Shown here piece by piece: positions 5,128 to 7,963 of a DNA stretch of 7,963 nt. The DNA is from Christensenellaceae bacterium (lineage in GTDB: Bacteria; Bacillota; Clostridia; Christensenellales; UBA1750): NCBI GenBank assembly GCA_031287285.1, contig JAITTC010000248.1:1-7963 (forward strand). Direction: 5' to 3'. The notes under the pieces are model-generated. The model worked only from the letters and a program-made list of their open reading frames with translations. It was not told the origin of the DNA and searched no databases. Positions within the stretch are counted from its first letter, which is position 1, and each line of letters starts with the position of its first letter. The position numbers were made by a program, and so were the translations under genes.

Positions 5128-5886
5128 ATGCGCCTAATCTCTTGGAACGTCAACGGCCTGCGCGCCTCGCTGGGCAAGGGCTTTGACGAAGCCTTCCTCG
5201 CGCTTGACGCAGACTTCTTTTGCCTGCAAGAAACCAAGATCCAGCCCGGGCAGGTTTCTTTCGCCCCCGCGGGCTACACGCCCCTTTGGCATTACGCCGA
5301 AAAAAAGGGCTATTCCGGCACGGCGATCTTCTCAAGGGAAGAACCGCTCTCGGTTCAGCTCGGCCCCGGGCCCCACATGGAAGACCACGAGGGCAGGCTC
5401 ATCACCGCCGAGTTTCTTGGGTTTTATCTCCTTTGCTGCTACACCCCGAATGCCCAGCCGGAACTCAAGCGCCTGGCTTTTCGCCTTGAGTGGGAAGCGG
5501 CCCTGCAAAAGCACATCGCGGATCTGCAAGCGCGCAAGCCCATCCTCCTTTGCGGCGACCTGAACGTCGCTCACCAGGAGATCGACCTCACCCACCCAAG
5601 GGCCAACCGAGGCAACCCCGGCTTTTCAGACGAGGAGCGCGCGGCCTTTTCGGATCTGCTCGAAAAACAGACCTTGGTCGATACCTACCGCCACTTCTAC
5701 CCCGATCAAACCGGCGCCTACTCCTGGTGGAGCTACCGCATGAACGCCCGCGAAAAGAACGTCGGCTGGCGCATCGACTATTTTCTTTGTTCAGAAGCCC
5801 TTCGCGGCTCCCTGCAGGGCGCCAGGATTTACCCCGAGGTTTTCGGCTCCGATCACTGCCCCGTTGGCCTTGAGCTCAGCCTGTGA
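5128..5886 (+). CDS. exoA: Exodeoxyribonuclease III / AP endonuclease
   Basis: Predicted DNA repair enzyme of 252 residues, a normal length for bacterial ExoIII-type enzymes of the endonuclease/exonuclease/phosphatase superfamily. The family incises DNA 5' of abasic sites and removes 3' blocking groups, acting in base excision repair with divalent metal. Active-site motifs are complete: WNVNGLRA with Asn7, LQETK with metal-ligand Glu35, YTPN with Tyr105, GDLNVAHQEIDL with Asp144 and Asn146, GWRIDYF with Asp217, and SDHCPV with Asp242 and catalytic His243. The ATG at 5128 follows AAGGAGG (5115-5121) at 6 nt spacing, an excellent ribosome binding site. It is the third gene of the operon, 23 nt after the lipoprotein gene; its stop codon overlaps the ribosome binding site of the DUF2164 gene. 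The symbol exoA is the Bacillus-type name; xth is the proteobacterial equivalent. Confidence 0.97.
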   Translation: MRLISWNVNGLRASLGKGFDEAFLALDADFFCLQETKIQPGQVSFAPAGYTPLWHYAEKKGYSGTAIFSREEPLSVQLGPGPHMEDHEGRLITAEFLGFYLLCCYTPNAQPELKRLAFRLEWEAALQKHIADLQARKPILLCGDLNVAHQEIDLTHPRANRGNPGFSDEERAAFSDLLEKQTLVDTYRHFYPDQTGAYSWWSYRMNAREKNVGWRIDYFLCSEALRGSLQGARIYPEVFGSDHCPVGLELSL

Positions 5887-5899
5887 AGGAGGGCTTTGC

Positions 5900-6139
5900 A
5901 TGAAGAAAAAAGAACCTTGGTCGGAATTGCCCAAGGAAGAGCGCGATGAGCTCCTGGCACGGCTAAAGCATCTTTCAACGGAGCTTTTGGAGCTTGAGCT
6001 CGGCGAATTGAAGGCCCGCCTCCTGCTCGAGGAGCTTCTTGCCCTGCTGGGCCCGCTGCTCTATAACCTTGGCGTCGAGGATGCGGCGGCGCTGATGGCC
6101 ATTCGCGTTGAGGATCTTTACTCCTTAATGAAGCCCTAG
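5900..6139 (+). CDS. DUF2164 family small protein
   Basis: Predicted cytoplasmic protein of 79 residues, mainly helical and rich in Leu and Glu. The pattern matches DUF2164: an N-terminal LPKEERDELLARLK segment, a central LELGELKARLLLEELLALLGPLLYN segment, then a GVEDA stretch and the closing VEDLYSLMKP. Family function is unknown. The ATG at 5900 is preceded by AAGGAGGG (5886-5893) at about 7 nt spacing; an in-frame upstream start at 5864 would lie inside exoA and has no such site. The gap to exoA is 13 nt, and the ribosome binding site begins at the last base of the exoA stop codon, so the two are probably co-translated. It is the last gene of the operon, closed by the terminator at 6166-6201. 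Confidence 0.88.
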   Translation: MKKKEPWSELPKEERDELLARLKHLSTELLELELGELKARLLLEELLALLGPLLYNLGVEDAAALMAIRVEDLYSLMKP

Positions 6140-6165
6140 CGCAAAAAGCCGCCAAAAACAGAAGA

Positions 6166-6201
6166 GAGTCGCTTCGGCATCTGCCAAAGCGGCTCTTTTT
6201 T
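6166..6201 (+). terminator. Terminator closing the kinase-lipoprotein-exoA-DUF2164 operon
   Basis: The outer stem GAGTCGCTT (6166-6174) pairs with AAGCGGCTC (6187-6195) with one G-T wobble, and an inner GGCA/TGCC pair continues the hairpin. Six T follow (6196-6201). It lies 27 nt after the DUF2164 stop codon. On the minus strand the same hairpin is followed by a looser T-rich run (TCTTCTGTTTTT), so it may also serve the converging surface protein gene that ends at 6213. Confidence 0.88.
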
Positions 6202-6212
6202 CAGTTTCTTCC

Positions 6213-7963
6213 CTATTTTATGAAGCCCGTCGCCCGCAAGCGCCAAACGCCAAAGCTCGCGCCCAAAAGCCCAAGAAGAAGCAGGGCAAACCATGGGGCG
6301 GCGCCCGCACCGTCCCCTGTTTTGGGCACCGCAAGGTCCGGTCTCGACGTCGGCGCGGCGCTGGGCCGGGGAGTCGCGGTCGCCTGGCTGGGCTGCGGCG
6401 GCCGCGTCTCGTCGGGCTGCGGCGGCGGCCTTGAATCGCTGCGCCACTGCGCCGTTAGGGTGATTTCCTCGGTAAACTCGTCAAGCGCCAGATCGCTGTA
6501 GGCATGGCCGCCGTTTACTGGGTAGGGCACGCCGCTCTTGCCGCCGAGCGTGACCTTCCAGCCCAAAAAGCCGTGCCCGGCCCAAGCGAGCTCCGGCGGC
6601 AGAAGGCCGCTTTCGCCATAAGCGACCCCTCGGCCTGGAATATCCTCGGCTTCGCCGTTTGCCTTCACATAGTGCACGGTGTAGTGCAGCCCTCGGTAAA
6701 CGATGGTCAGCTTCTGCTTCCTCGCGCTATACTGCCCCGTCAGGGCGGCGCCCGCATAGGCCGTGCCGCTCTCGCCGCTCACCACAGCGGATGCGAGCCT
6801 GCCATAAAAGGGGCTTGTGATGGTCTGCGGCGCGGCGCCGATGTTCAAATTGAAGCTATCGCCGATGATGCCGTTCAAATAAAGCCCCGCCGTGAGCCCG
6901 GGCACCGCGATGGCGCCGCTGTATTCGTCGAGCAGCTCGACCTCGATGGGCTGCGGAATGCTCGCCCCGAACATCTCGCTGGTCTGCAGGGGCTCGTCCC
7001 ACTCGATGTAGTAGCCGGCGATGGTGGCATTGTAGCTATAGTCATTCCAAAGATCTAAGGAAGCCGCGAAGTGCAGGCAGTACTCCCCGCTGCTGTTGTT
7101 GGGCTCCCAACTTCGAGTGGCCCCTCCGGCGAGTTGATCAGGCGGAATTTGACTGCCGTCGAACGCGACAGAGTCCGCGTTGTGAAAGGCCTGGTAGACG
7201 CCGGGCACCGATTTTGCGTTGGCCGCCGTCTGCGCGTTCTTGCTCGCCCCATATTGAAGGCCGCCGCTGAAGAAAACGGTTCCCGCCTCGGGGCCGCAGG
7301 CCCAATACCAGTCGGTGGTGCCGGTATTATAATCGCCGATGATGGTCGAGAGGCTGTTTGGGTCGTTGATCTTTGCGTTCCCGCTCTTTAGCACCATTCG
7401 GGTGCCGCCCATCCACCCCCTTTGCTTATTGATGGAGGCGTAAAGAAAGCGGTTTTCTTCCTGGCTCGTCACCGTCACCAAATAGCCCTGCAGCTGCGTT
7501 GTGCCGTCTATGCTCGTCTTGAATCGGTTTTTCGCCGCATTATAGGCGGCCATCCAGCTGATGTTCCCGGGAACATACTCGTAATAATGGATGCTGTCGC
7601 CGATGAGCAGCGTGGATTCGCCAGCCGCTGCCTGCACGGCCTGCAGCATCGCTGAAATCACGGCGCCATCCGGCGGGTAGTCGCTCGGCGTCGCCGCCGT
7701 GAAGCGCAGAAAATCTTCTAAATAGCCCGCAAGCGCGGCAGCCGAAACGGAGCCGGAATTCAGGCTCAGCGAAAGCTCGCCGCTGCCGGGTGTGGCGTTT
7801 GCCGTCCAGCCGGCTGGCCAGCCGCTCCAGTCGGCCGTCAGGCCCGTTGGGAAAACAAAACTAACGCCTCCGTATCCCAGCGGGGCGCCAGAACTATTTT
7901 TATCTGCGATTTCAACGTCTTTCAGGCTGTAAAGGATGCTGCCGTCCGCCCGCAGCTCGCCGT
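6213..7963 (-). CDS. Sortase-anchored surface protein with C-type lectin domain, N-terminus beyond the window
   Basis: The frame is open to the right edge, so the N-terminus and signal peptide are missing; 582 residues are visible. In protein order: an unassigned segment of about 120 residues (7594-7963); a C-type lectin-like domain (about 6990-7589) with RGWMGGTR, DWYWACGPEAGTVFF, an EPN motif (7098-7106) and a WND motif (7041-7049), the pair that in calcium-dependent lectins forms the sugar site, then GYYIEW; a linker; an InlB-type repeat (6444-6686; GHGFLGWKV ... ITLTAQW); a Pro/Thr-rich wall-spanning stretch; and a cell-wall sorting signal VPKTG (6315-6329) with a hydrophobic helix (WFALLLLGLLGASFGVW) and a basic tail. 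VPKTG replaces the usual LPXTG leucine with valine, a variant seen in Clostridia. A GTG at 7659-7661 is not the start, because coding continues upstream of it. Carbohydrate binding and adhesion are inferred from the domains. Confidence 0.9.
   Translation of the reverse strand, partial: GELRADGSILYSLKDVEIADKNSSGAPLGYGGVSFVFPTGLTADWSGWPAGWTANATPGSGELSLSLNSGSVSAAALAGYLEDFLRFTAATPSDYPPDGAVISAMLQAVQAAAGESTLLIGDSIHYYEYVPGNISWMAAYNAAKNRFKTSIDGTTQLQGYLVTVTSQEENRFLYASINKQRGWMGGTRMVLKSGNAKINDPNSLSTIIGDYNTGTTDWYWACGPEAGTVFFSGGLQYGASKNAQTAANAKSVPGVYQAFHNADSVAFDGSQIPPDQLAGGATRSWEPNNSSGEYCLHFAASLDLWNDYSYNATIAGYYIEWDEPLQTSEMFGASIPQPIEVELLDEYSGAIAVPGLTAGLYLNGIIGDSFNLNIGAAPQTITSPFYGRLASAVVSGESGTAYAGAALTGQYSARKQKLTIVYRGLHYTVHYVKANGEAEDIPGRGVAYGESGLLPPELAWAGHGFLGWKVTLGGKSGVPYPVNGGHAYSDLALDEFTEEITLTAQWRSDSRPPPQPDETRPPQPSQATATPRPSAAPTSRPDLAVPKTGDGAGAAPWFALLLLGLLGASFGVWRLRATGFIK

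Noticed and set aside
6213..7661. Complete 482-residue gene starting at the GTG at 7659-7661
   Set aside because: The frame continues without a stop to the window edge with protein-like composition, and no signal peptide follows this GTG, so the gene is longer and truncated by the window.

Overview
The window looks like a chromosomal stretch from a high-GC, Gram-positive anaerobe, most likely a Clostridia-type Bacillota (Christensenellales-like is my guess, at low confidence). The support is: AAGGAGG-type ribosome binding sites; lipobox lipoproteins; a sortase signal of the VPKTG type; a bacterial SH3 domain with long Thr/Pro stalks; and a cytidylate-kinase-like protein and a DUF2164 protein of the kind common in Firmicutes. 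No mobile element, CRISPR array, tRNA or rRNA was seen.

Layout, left to right. (1) Minus strand, running off the left edge: the N-terminal part of a two-helix membrane protein with a Pro/Glu-rich tail (1-364), with its own promoter very close to the start codon. (2) Minus strand: a secreted 585-residue protein made of a signal peptide, an SH3 domain, a Thr/Pro tandem-repeat stalk and a beta-solenoid-like domain (505-2262), ending at a strong hairpin terminator. (3) A 261-bp divergent intergenic region (2263-2523) with a promoter facing each way and two operator-like elements. (4) Plus strand: a DUF4352-like lipoprotein (2524-3081) with its own terminator. (5) Plus strand: a tightly packed four-gene operon (3228-6139) encoding a cytidylate-kinase-like protein, an unrecognised lipoprotein, exodeoxyribonuclease III (ExoA/Xth) and a DUF2164 protein, closed by a terminator at 6166-6201. 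(6) Minus strand, running off the right edge: the C-terminal 582 residues of a sortase-anchored surface protein with a C-type lectin domain, an InlB-like repeat and a VPKTG anchor (6213-7963), converging on that terminator.

Five of the eight genes encode exported or membrane proteins, so most of the window concerns the cell envelope. The operon is the exception: it couples a nucleotide-kinase-like protein and a DNA repair nuclease with a lipoprotein and a small helical protein. I saw no clear previously undescribed multi-gene system. The best leads are the modular SH3/stalk/solenoid protein with its recently duplicated repeats, the lectin-domain surface protein, the unassigned operon lipoprotein, and the palindromes and direct repeats at the promoters.
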